NCBI GenBank assembly: GCA_001805695.1
Contig: MHGT01000019.1
Location: 45,438-79,470 of the forward strand
Length of the DNA stretch: 34,033 nucleotides
Reading direction: 5' to 3'
Source of the DNA: Omnitrophica WOR_2 bacterium RIFCSPHIGHO2_02_FULL_67_20
Lineage (GTDB): Bacteria > Omnitrophota > Gorgyraeia > Aquiviventales > Aquiviventaceae
In this document: one piece after another, positions 8,962-15,544 of the stretch
Position numbering within the stretch: position 1 is the stretch's first letter
How the letters are laid out: each line of letters opens with the position of its first letter
Translations under genes and position numbers: made by a program
Notes under the pieces: model-generated
What the model was told of the DNA's origin: nothing
The model's database searches: none
What the model saw: only the letters and a program-made list of their open reading frames with translations

Positions 8962-9719
8962 CGGCTGATTCGCGCCAGCCGCGCGGGATCGTTGGTGAAG
9001 ATGCCGTCCACTCCCATCCGTGTGAGCCGGCGCGCCGCGCGGACCTCGTCCACCGTCCACGCGTGGACCCGCAGGCCGGCGGCGTGGGCCGCGGCGACCC
9101 GGCGGGGGGTCACGAGCGTATGAAAGGGGTGCCAGGCGGCACAGCCGAGCCGGATCGCCTGCCGAAGCGAACGGTCCGGCTGAGCGCGGCAGATGAGCGC
9201 CCGGGGGCGGCGCGAGGACGCGGCCAGACGGATCAGACCGGGGTCAAAGGAGGACAGGAGAATGCGTCGTTGTTTGGGGACATGCCGGAGCAGCCGCAGG
9301 AGCCGGCGGATGAGCGGCCGGGGTGCCGCGGTCCGCTTCAGCTCCAGGTTCACGCCCATGCGCGGCGGGATGCGGCGGAGCGCCTGGGACACCAGCAAGA
9401 TACGCTCGCCCGAGAACCGTGGATGGAACCAGCCGCCCGCGTCGAGCCGGGCTGCGTCCGCATAGCGCGTGTGCGTCAACACTCCTCGTCCGTCCGTCGT
9501 CCGTTCCAGCCGCTTGTCGTGGAAGATCACCAGCCGGCCGTCGAGCGTCACTTGGACGTCCAGCTCGACCATGCCCGCACCCGCGCGCGCAGCCTCGCGG
9601 ATCGCGGCCGCCGTGCTCTCCGGAGCCCTCGCCGAGGCACCCCGGTGGGCGATGATGATGGGGTGTGACCCCGCATCGTGGGCATATGATAATATCACGC
9701 CGCCGCGGCCCGCGCTCAT
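8958..9719 (-). CDS. Glycerophosphodiester phosphodiesterase (GDPD)
   Basis: IIAHRGASARAPESTAAAIREAARAGAGMVELDVQVTLDGRLVIFHDKRLERTTDGRG. Confidence 0.93.
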   Translation of the reverse strand: MSAGRGGVILSYAHDAGSHPIIIAHRGASARAPESTAAAIREAARAGAGMVELDVQVTLDGRLVIFHDKRLERTTDGRGVLTHTRYADAARLDAGGWFHPRFSGERILLVSQALRRIPPRMGVNLELKRTAAPRPLIRRLLRLLRHVPKQRRILLSSFDPGLIRLAASSRRPRALICRAQPDRSLRQAIRLGCAAWHPFHTLVTPRRVAAAHAAGLRVHAWTVDEVRAARRLTRMGVDGIFTNDPARLARISR

Positions 9720-9820
9720 CCCACCACCTGCCTCGGTCCGCCGGAGGCGGACCGGACAACAACAGTGGCATCCGCGTGGGTTGTCCCGGCCTTCGGCCGA
9801 GAGGCAGGTGGTGGGATCAT
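9716..9820 (-). repeat. ATCCCACCACCTG-type structured inverted repeat, copy A, with bridging micro-ORF (34 aa)
   Basis: 17-bp perfect outer stem ATCCCACCACCTGCCTC/GAGGCAGGTGGTGGGAT enclosing three stems. Micro-ORF MIPPPASRPKAGTTHADATVVVRSASGGPRQVVG* starts in ATGA at the alpha/beta-hydrolase stop and ends in ATGA at the GDPD start. Confidence 0.93.
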
Positions 9821-10674
9821 CCCGTCAGCGCCCGTGAAAAAAAGTTCGCCACCCGGGCGCAGTACTCCTCCGGGTGGCGGGCGAACATCCCGACGTGCGC
9901 CACCGTCGGCTCGTACCAGCGCTCCTTCGGACCGGCCCACCGCTCGTAGAACTCCTGCCCGAGGATCGGCGCCACGCGCTGGTCTTCCCCGCCCTGAATC
10001 GCGAGCAGCGGCTGGCGCAGCCGCGGCGCCAGTGTTACCGGGTCGAGCCGAGACAAGCGCCGGCCGAGTGTGAGCTGAAGGCCCCACCACGCAAGCCAGG
10101 CCGCCAGCGCAGCGACGTCGCCGTCGCGCTGGATGAGAGCGCGGCGGAGCACCGGAAAGAATCGTGAATAGGGAGAATCGGCGACCACCGCGCGCACGTC
10201 CGGATCGCGCGCCGCCATCTGGCACGCCACCGCGGCTCCCATGGACAGGCCGAGCACGCCGGCCGGCACGCGGGCCGCCCCCTCCCGCATGCGCGCCCAC
10301 CGGAGCACGGTCAGCCCGTCCTCCGTTTCGCGCACGCCGAGCGTGCAGGGACCGGGCCGCTCGCCGTGCCCGCGCAGCTCGAAGATCAGCGCCTCGTAGC
10401 CGCGCCGGCGCAGCCCGTCGGCGATGCCGAGGACCTGGTACCGGTTGGCGGAGTAGCCGTGACAGAGCAGGATGCGGCCGCGGGGAGCGGAGGACGGGGC
10501 CAGCTGCCACACGTCGAAACCAACACCGTCCGGCGCGCGCAGGGTGTGCGAGGTGGACGCGGGCGCGGGCGTCGGCGGCGGGATGGGCCGGCGCTCAGGA
10601 TAGAGGAGCCGCCGGCTCAACAACCCCGCCCACCCCGCGAGGCCGAGTCCCAGGAGTGCCAGGAACCAGATCAA
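9817..10674 (-). CDS. Alpha/beta hydrolase with N-terminal membrane segment
   Basis: MIWFLALLGLGLAGWAGLL membrane segment; RILLCHGYSANRYQ; GVLGLSMGAAVACQ nucleophile elbow; terminal D/H region. Confidence 0.85.
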   Translation of the reverse strand: MIWFLALLGLGLAGWAGLLSRRLLYPERRPIPPPTPAPASTSHTLRAPDGVGFDVWQLAPSSAPRGRILLCHGYSANRYQVLGIADGLRRRGYEALIFELRGHGERPGPCTLGVRETEDGLTVLRWARMREGAARVPAGVLGLSMGAAVACQMAARDPDVRAVVADSPYSRFFPVLRRALIQRDGDVAALAAWLAWWGLQLTLGRRLSRLDPVTLAPRLRQPLLAIQGGEDQRVAPILGQEFYERWAGPKERWYEPTVAHVGMFARHPEEYCARVANFFSRALTG

Positions 10675-11075
10675 GACGTCGATGGGCGAGAGAGGCGCTG
10701 GCGCACGAACCGGGAAAGAACCGACCGGTTGCGCTCACTCAGGTCGGTGAAGAAGATGGCGACGTGGTACCGGCCCTTGTCCGGGCTGACGATGACCGGC
10801 TCCGACCGGACGACGACGCCGGCGCAGCGGATGCGCACGCGCCGGCCGCCGCCTACCCCCCCGCCGGGGGGGTCGGGCAGCTCGTAGTCGAGCTGCAGCT
10901 TGGTCATGGGTGCCAAGAAGCGGTCGAGGGTGCAGTAGGCGCCGGCGGCGCTGAGGTTGACCGTCTCGGCCTGGATCGGCGCGCCGCCGTCGGTGATGGC
11001 GAGCGGCACGCGCTCGCTCACGCGCGGTGAGCGGCGGCGTTCCGAGGCTTCGGTGCGAGGTCGGCGCTGACGCAT
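10671..11075 (-). CDS. PilZ domain protein
   Basis: RRRSPRVSERVPLAI...VNLSAAGAYC..., ending VAIFFTDLSERNRSVLSRFV. Confidence 0.75.
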   Translation of the reverse strand: MRQRRPRTEASERRRSPRVSERVPLAITDGGAPIQAETVNLSAAGAYCTLDRFLAPMTKLQLDYELPDPPGGGVGGGRRVRIRCAGVVVRSEPVIVSPDKGRYHVAIFFTDLSERNRSVLSRFVRQRLSRPSTS

Positions 11076-11425
11076 TACCCTGGCGGCCAGGTCATCGGTC
11101 GTCCTCCCAGGAGATGCCAGTGGAGATGCCAGACCGACTGGCCGGCCGCGGCACCGCAGTTCACGACGAGCCGGTAGCCGTGCTCGGTCAGCCGGCGCTC
11201 CCGCGCGAGCCGGTTGGCGAAGTGGACGGCGCGGCCCAGGAGTGGGGTGTGCGACTCGGAGACATCGGCGAGCGTCGGGATGTGCTCGGTCGGGATGATC
11301 AAAAGATGCGTGGGGGCCTGGGGGTTGATGTCCGTCACGGCGAGCAGGCCGTCGGTTTCAGCGACGATGTCGGCCGGCACCGCCCGGCGGGCGATGCGGC
11401 AGAAGAGGCAGTTCGCGTCGCTCAT
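11075..11425 (-). CDS. HIT family protein
   Basis: CLFCRIARRAVPADIVAE...HLLIIPTEHIPTLAD...GQSVWHLHWHLLGG (HxHxH). Confidence 0.93.
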   Translation of the reverse strand: MSDANCLFCRIARRAVPADIVAETDGLLAVTDINPQAPTHLLIIPTEHIPTLADVSESHTPLLGRAVHFANRLARERRLTEHGYRLVVNCGAAAGQSVWHLHWHLLGGRPMTWPPG

Positions 11426-11473
11426 CCATCCTGTCGCAGGCTTCGTCCGGGAGGCAACCTGCGCTGCGGTCGC

Positions 11474-11680
11474 TCAGGAAGCGGCCGGCTTGGCCGCTTC
11501 GGCCTTCGCCTTCTCCTCGGCGTCGGCCTTGACCTTGGCGGCGTCCGCCGCCAGCTTTTCCCGCTCCGTGACCCAGACCTGCTTGTTGTAGAAGTACTTC
11601 CCGTCCTGGTAGAACCACGACTTGGCCCGCAGGCGCTTGCCCGTGACCGAGCAGACGGCGGGGCGGCTTCCCTTCGACAT
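11474..11680 (-). CDS. Small hypothetical protein with Lys/Ala-rich C-terminus
   Basis: MSKGSRPAVCSVTGKRLRAKSWFYQDGKYFYNKQVWVTEREKLAADAAKVKADAEEKAKAEAAKPAAS; no family assigned. Confidence 0.6.
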   Translation of the reverse strand: MSKGSRPAVCSVTGKRLRAKSWFYQDGKYFYNKQVWVTEREKLAADAAKVKADAEEKAKAEAAKPAAS

Positions 11681-11712
11681 CACACCTGATCCCCTATGGT
11701 TGTGCCGGCCAA

Positions 11713-11817
11713 TTAGTGGAACGCCCACGCGGCCCAGTGGCAGGCCAGCGCGAACGTGAGGCCGAGCGCCACGCCCAAGATGAAATCCGGCGCGCGAGGA
11801 TGGAAGAACCCGAACAC
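11713..11817 (-). CDS. Putative 34-aa single-pass membrane peptide
   Basis: GTG start with AAGGGGG upstream: MFGFFHPRAPDFILGVALGLTFALACHWAAWAFH*. Confidence 0.4.
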   Translation of the reverse strand: MFGFFHPRAPDFILGVALGLTFALACHWAAWAFH

Positions 11818-11891
11818 AGGAACCCCCTTGCGGATCAGCAACACCGTCGAGAAACAGCGACGGCAGTATAGCGGTTTCCGTCGACCAGCGC

Positions 11892-11932
11892 AATAAAAAA
11901 ACGTCCCCCCACCTGCGACAGGTGGGGGGACG
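11892..11932 (-). terminator. Rho-independent terminator (minus strand)
   Basis: 14-bp perfect stem CGTCCCCCCACCTG/CAGGTGGGGGGACG, 3-nt loop, followed on minus strand by TTTTTTTATTG. Confidence 0.92.
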
Positions 11933-11956
11933 AGCCGTTCTCGGATCCTGGCGGGC

Positions 11957-12106
11957 TTACTTGGTCGAGACGACCTTTAGGCCCATGACCACGCCAAGGA
12001 TCACGAGAATTCCCTTGTACGCCTCCAGCGGGAAGTAGAGGCCGATGAGGGCCCCTATGACTGCTCCCGTGAGGACGTGATGATCAAACAACTTGTCAAG
12101 TTTCAT
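11957..12106 (-). CDS. 49-aa small membrane protein (glycine-rich hydrophobic segments)
   Basis: ATG preceded by AAGGAGGTGAGCGAGA: MKLDKLFDHHVLTGAVIGALIGLYFPLEAYKGILVILGVVMGLKVVSTK*. Own promoter and terminator. Missing from the ORF track. Confidence 0.78.
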   Translation of the reverse strand: MKLDKLFDHHVLTGAVIGALIGLYFPLEAYKGILVILGVVMGLKVVSTK

Positions 12107-12124
12107 TCTCGCTCACCTCCTTCT

Positions 12125-12142
12125 TCTAGACATTTGTCTAGA
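12125..12142. promoter_or_regulatory. Perfect-arm palindrome in 5'UTR of the 49-aa gene (operator or RNA hairpin)
   Basis: TCTAGACA-TT-TGTCTAGA between predicted promoter and ribosome-binding site. Confidence 0.6.
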
Positions 12143-12192
12143 GTAGAGCGGGTTGAACCTCCTCCAAGGGATCCAGAACCGCTCTCAAGGCA

Positions 12193-12222
12193 AGTATACC
12201 CGATGGAGGAAGCAAGCGACAA
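12193..12222 (-). promoter_or_regulatory. Sigma70-like promoter for the 49-aa gene
   Basis: Minus strand TTGTCG-18 nt-TATACT. Confidence 0.6.
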
Positions 12223-12227
12223 GTCTT

Positions 12228-12258
12228 CAGTAACTTATTGTTATACAAGAAGTTACTG
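12228..12258. promoter_or_regulatory. 9-bp inverted repeat (operator or weak terminator of the PilZ gene)
   Basis: CAGTAACTT ... AAGTTACTG, 13-nt spacer, immediately after PilZ stop (12264) and upstream of the predicted -35. Confidence 0.45.
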
Positions 12259-12263
12259 ATTAA

Positions 12264-12620
12264 CTAGGCGGGAATGAGCGGGAATTTTTCGGAGAGGCGT
12301 CCCAGATAAGCAGACAAACGTCGCTTATCCGTCTCTGGCATCTCGAGGAAGGCGACCCCGAGATCGAACTGTTCGCTGTACGGGATGGACCGGAACCAGG
12401 CGGTACGTCCTCGGGCGGAGATCGGCCCCTCCCCGGTGGAGAGGATGAGCTCGAGGTTGAACTGGGTGGAAACCGGAAAAGCGGTCGAGCTGATGCAGCA
12501 CACGCCGCCGATCGAGATATCCTTGGTGAGCGTTTCGAGGAGGCGCGGAGAGCGCGGCAGGTGCAGCCGCACCGGCCGGTAGGCGCGAACCCGTGAGCTT
12601 GTCCGCCGTTCGTTAAGCAT
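12264..12620 (-). CDS. PilZ domain protein
   Basis: ERRTSSRVRAYRPVRLHLP...TKDISIGGVCCIS...LGVAFLEMPETDKRRLSAYL. Confidence 0.8.
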   Translation of the reverse strand: MLNERRTSSRVRAYRPVRLHLPRSPRLLETLTKDISIGGVCCISSTAFPVSTQFNLELILSTGEGPISARGRTAWFRSIPYSEQFDLGVAFLEMPETDKRRLSAYLGRLSEKFPLIPA

Positions 12621-12694
12621 GGCAACAGGCTACCAAAGTGTCCGCGCGGCGTCAAGCACGAAGTGGCTGTCGCCAGCCAGCGGCCAAGCGTCCT

Positions 12695-12730
12695 CCCGGG
12701 TAAACGTTTCCCGGGAAACGTTTACCCGGG
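12695..12730. promoter_or_regulatory. Perfect 36-bp palindrome in divergent intergenic region
   Basis: CCCGGGTAAACGTTTCCC|GGGAAACGTTTACCCGGG, every base matched; two AAACGTTT sub-palindromes 14 bp apart. Confidence 0.85.
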
Positions 12731-12766
12731 ACGCAGGCTGGGAACGCCCGTGAGGCGCGTCCCTGC

Positions 12767-12795
12767 TTGCATCATGCCTGCCGCCGCGCTACAAT
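12767..12795 (+). promoter_or_regulatory. Sigma70-like promoter for exeA-like gene
   Basis: TTGCAT-17 nt-TACAAT, 17 nt between the -10 and the ATG at 12813. Confidence 0.6.
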
Positions 12796-12812
12796 GAACG
12801 GCGAGCAGCGAC

Positions 12813-13634
12813 ATGTATCTCGAATATCTTGGCCTGCGTGAAAAGCCGTTCTCCATCACGGCCGACCCCTCGTTCCTCTACCTCTCCCGCAAGCACCGCG
12901 AGGCGCTCTCCCACATGGTCTACGGCATCCGGGAGCGCAAAGGCTTCGTCGAAATCACCGGCGAGATCGGCACCGGCAAGACCACGCTCTGCAAGGCGCT
13001 CCTGCGCCAGCTCGACCCATCGACCAGGACGGCGCTGATCCTCCAGCCCCAGCTCTCGGAACTCCAGCTGCTGCAGTCCATCGTCCAGGACTTCGGCCTC
13101 AACCCGATGCGCGGCAACAACCGGCTCGGCCTCTTCACCCAGCTCAACCAATTCCTCCTCGAAGAAGCTCAGCTGGGCCGCAACATCGTCCTCGTCATCG
13201 ACGAGGCGCAGAACCTCAGCCTGCGGCTCCTGGAGCAGATCCGCATGCTCTCCAACCTCGAGACGGACAAGCAGAAGCTCATCCAGATCATCCTCGTCGG
13301 CCAGCCCCAGCTGCGCGAGAAGCTCGCCCTGCCCGCCCTCGAGCAGCTGCGCCAGCGCATCGGCGTGCGCTACCACATGATGCCGCTCGACATCGACGAG
13401 GTCCGCACGTACATCCAGCATCGCCTGCGCGTCGCAGGCTCGGACGGCGGGCTCGAATGGACGCCGGAAGGCCTGGATGAGGTCTACCACCTCTCGCGGG
13501 GCATTCCCCGCCTCATCAACCTCATCTGCGACCGCAGCCTGCTCGCCTGCTACGTCTTCCGCGTAAAGCGGGTGGACGCCGACATCGTCCGGCACAGCTA
13601 CCAGGAACTCTCGGGGCAGGTGTTGGTCTCGTAG
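12813..13634 (+). CDS. ExeA-like AAA+ ATPase (general secretion pathway protein A type)
   Basis: MYLEYLGLREKPFSITADPSFLYLSRKHREALSHM, GEIGTGKTTL Walker A, VLVIDEAQNLS Walker B, GIPRLINLICDRSLL. Confidence 0.92.
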   Translation: MYLEYLGLREKPFSITADPSFLYLSRKHREALSHMVYGIRERKGFVEITGEIGTGKTTLCKALLRQLDPSTRTALILQPQLSELQLLQSIVQDFGLNPMRGNNRLGLFTQLNQFLLEEAQLGRNIVLVIDEAQNLSLRLLEQIRMLSNLETDKQKLIQIILVGQPQLREKLALPALEQLRQRIGVRYHMMPLDIDEVRTYIQHRLRVAGSDGGLEWTPEGLDEVYHLSRGIPRLINLICDRSLLACYVFRVKRVDADIVRHSYQELSGQVLVS

Positions 13635-13646
13635 GAGGGGCTCGCC

Positions 13647-14267
13647 ATGAGCATCATCGAAGAGGCGCTCCGGCGCGTGCAGGACCCGCGGCTTCCCCCG
13701 GCGAAGCAATCGCCGGCTCCCGCTCCGGACCGGCCGGCCGAGCCGAAGCACCGTCCGGTGGCGCACCCATGGCAGACGGCCGCACCGTCGAGCCCGGCCG
13801 CGCCGACGCTCCAGCCCCAGACCGCGCCGCTCACCGCCGTGGCGCTGGCCGTGCTGCTGCTGACCACCGCCCTGATCATCGGAGGAGCGCTCTGGATCGG
13901 ACGCGCTCTGGCCACCGCTTCGCGCGCCGGTAGCGCCGCCGTCCAGGTCCCCATCCCCTCGCCGCCGGCGACGGTGCTCGTCGAGCCCCAGCCGCAGGCC
14001 GAGCCGGAGCCCGAGGAAACCACACCCGCCCGCCCCGAGCGCCCATGGAACGCCCCCTGGGCAAGCACTCACGCGGGCGCCGACAAACCGGGTCTGGTGC
14101 TGAGCGGGGTGGTAGAAGGGCTGGGGGATCCGTACGCGGTGATCAACGGACTGATCGTCGCCGTCGGGGAGCGGGTCGGCGACGCCACGATCGAACAGAT
14201 CGCCAAGGGCTCGGTGACGCTCCGCCACGACGACGGGCGCCAGACGATCCTGCGCGTCCCGCGGTAA
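13647..14267 (+). CDS. GspB/ExeB-like secretion assembly protein
   Basis: MSIIEEALRRVQDPR N-terminus, single TM (VALAVLLLTTALIIGGALWIG), Pro-rich linker, C-terminal LSGVVEGLGDPYAVINGLIVAVGERVGDATIEQI. Confidence 0.72.
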   Translation: MSIIEEALRRVQDPRLPPAKQSPAPAPDRPAEPKHRPVAHPWQTAAPSSPAAPTLQPQTAPLTAVALAVLLLTTALIIGGALWIGRALATASRAGSAAVQVPIPSPPATVLVEPQPQAEPEPEETTPARPERPWNAPWASTHAGADKPGLVLSGVVEGLGDPYAVINGLIVAVGERVGDATIEQIAKGSVTLRHDDGRQTILRVPR

Positions 14268-14293
14268 CGCAGAAACACATCTGTGTTTCTGCG
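14268..14293. terminator. Bidirectional hairpin between convergent genes
   Basis: CGCAGAAACACA-TC-TGTGTTTCTGCG, 12-bp stem between gspB-like stop and aroB stop; no U-tract. Confidence 0.5.
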
Positions 14294-14309
14294 GTGCAGG
14301 GAGGACGTC

Positions 14310-15395
14310 TTACCGCACTATATCCGAAATGACCCGTTCCGCCGCCGAGGGCGGGACCGCTTCCGTGACCGTCACCTGGCCGAGGCGCGCGAGCAGGACC
14401 CACCGCGCTCGGCCGTGGATGAACTTCTTGTCGTAGCGCAGCGCCGCGCGCACGGCGTTGCGCGACACCCCGCGTGATTCCGTCGGCAGCCCGGCCGCGC
14501 GAATCAGCCGCACTACTCGCTCGCAATCCCGCTCTGCCAATTTCCCCAGCGCCGCGCTCAGCCGGGCCGCCGCGCACATCCCGATCGCGATTGCCTCGCC
14601 GTGCGTCCAGCGCCGGTAGCCGCCGGCCGCCTCGAGCGCGTGGCCCAGCGTATGGCCGAAGTTGAGCTGGGCGCGCAGGCCGCGCGTCTCCCGCTCATCC
14701 CGCGAGACCACCGCCGCCTTGATCGCGCACGAGCGCTCCACCATCACGCGCACCGCGCGCAGCTCCAGGCGCAGGCACTCGCGCAGGTGCGTTTCGAGGA
14801 ACCGGAAGAGCGTGGGGTCGGCGATCGCGCCGTACTTGATGACCTCGGCCAGGCCCGAGCGGCGCTGGCGCAGCGGCAGGGTGCGCAGAAGGCTGAGGTT
14901 GTTCCACACGAGGCGCGGCTGGTGGAAGCTCCCCACGAGATTCTTCGCGTGGGGGAGGTCCACGCCGACCTTGCCGCCGATGGCGGAGTCCACCTGTGCC
15001 AGCAGTGTCGTGGGCAGCTGCACGTACGGCACGCCGCGCCGGTACACCGCCGCCACGAAGCCGGCCAGGTCGCCCACGACCCCGCCGCCGAACGCGAAGA
15101 GGACGGGGATGCGCATCGCGGCGCGTCGCGAGAGCTGGGTGATGAGCCGCTGGGCGTGCGCGAACGACTTCGACGTTTCCGATTCCGGGACCACAAGCGT
15201 CTCCACGGTCCAGCCGGCGCGCCGGAGCGGCCCGAGGAGGTCGCGGCCGCTGCGCGCCAGCACCGACCGGTGCGAGACCACCCACCCGTGGCGTCCCAGG
15301 CCCAGGTGCCTCAGGCGCTCGGGCAGGCGCGCGTAGGAGTCCGCCACGGTGATGGCGTAGGAGCGCTCGCCCAGCGAGACTCGGATGTCCTTCAT
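14310..15395 (-). CDS. aroB: 3-dehydroquinate synthase
   Basis: MKDIRVSLGERSYAITV...FAFGGGVVGDLAGFVAAVYRRGVPYVQLPTTLLAQVDSAIGGKVGVDLPHAKNLVGSFHQP; LNFGHTLGHALE. Confidence 0.96.
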   Translation of the reverse strand: MKDIRVSLGERSYAITVADSYARLPERLRHLGLGRHGWVVSHRSVLARSGRDLLGPLRRAGWTVETLVVPESETSKSFAHAQRLITQLSRRAAMRIPVLFAFGGGVVGDLAGFVAAVYRRGVPYVQLPTTLLAQVDSAIGGKVGVDLPHAKNLVGSFHQPRLVWNNLSLLRTLPLRQRRSGLAEVIKYGAIADPTLFRFLETHLRECLRLELRAVRVMVERSCAIKAAVVSRDERETRGLRAQLNFGHTLGHALEAAGGYRRWTHGEAIAIGMCAAARLSAALGKLAERDCERVVRLIRAAGLPTESRGVSRNAVRAALRYDKKFIHGRARWVLLARLGQVTVTEAVPPSAAERVISDIVR

Positions 15396-15544
15396 CGTCG
15401 TCCAACACCACAGAAACACAGAATGCCACAGAGACACAGAGAAGACCTCAACATCCACCCTGCTCTGCCTGCTCTCTTCTGTGCTTCTGTGGGTTTCTGT
15501 GTCTCTGTGGTGTACCTGTTGAATGCAACGCGCAGCTCCTTCAT
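15392..15544 (-). repeat. Intergenic CACAGAGACACAGA inverted array carrying a 50-aa bridging ORF
   Basis: CACCACAGAAACACAGAATGCCACAGAGACACAGAGAAG ... CTTCTGTGCTTCTGTGGGTTTCTGTGTCTCTGTGGTG. Minus-strand ORF MKELRVAFNRYTTETQKPTEAQKRAGRAGWMLRSSLCLCGILCFCGVGRR* starts in ATGA at nnrE stop and ends in ATGA at aroB start. Confidence 0.88.

Noticed and set aside
9716-9820. tRNA or tmRNA-like gene suggested by the cloverleaf shape of the repeat
   Set aside because: No T-loop GTTCRA motif, no CCA acceptor, stems vary in length between copies and the copies sit within coupled gene junctions.
9716-9820. Conserved small protein family MIPPP...QVVG under protein-level selection
   Set aside because: Copies A and D differ mostly at nonsynonymous positions and B and C share only the ends forced by the inverted repeat; protein function is unsupported.
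11902-11932. Fifth copy of the ATCCCACCACCTG element
   Set aside because: Shares only CCACCTG/CAGGTGG; 3-nt loop plus U-tract make it an ordinary intrinsic terminator.
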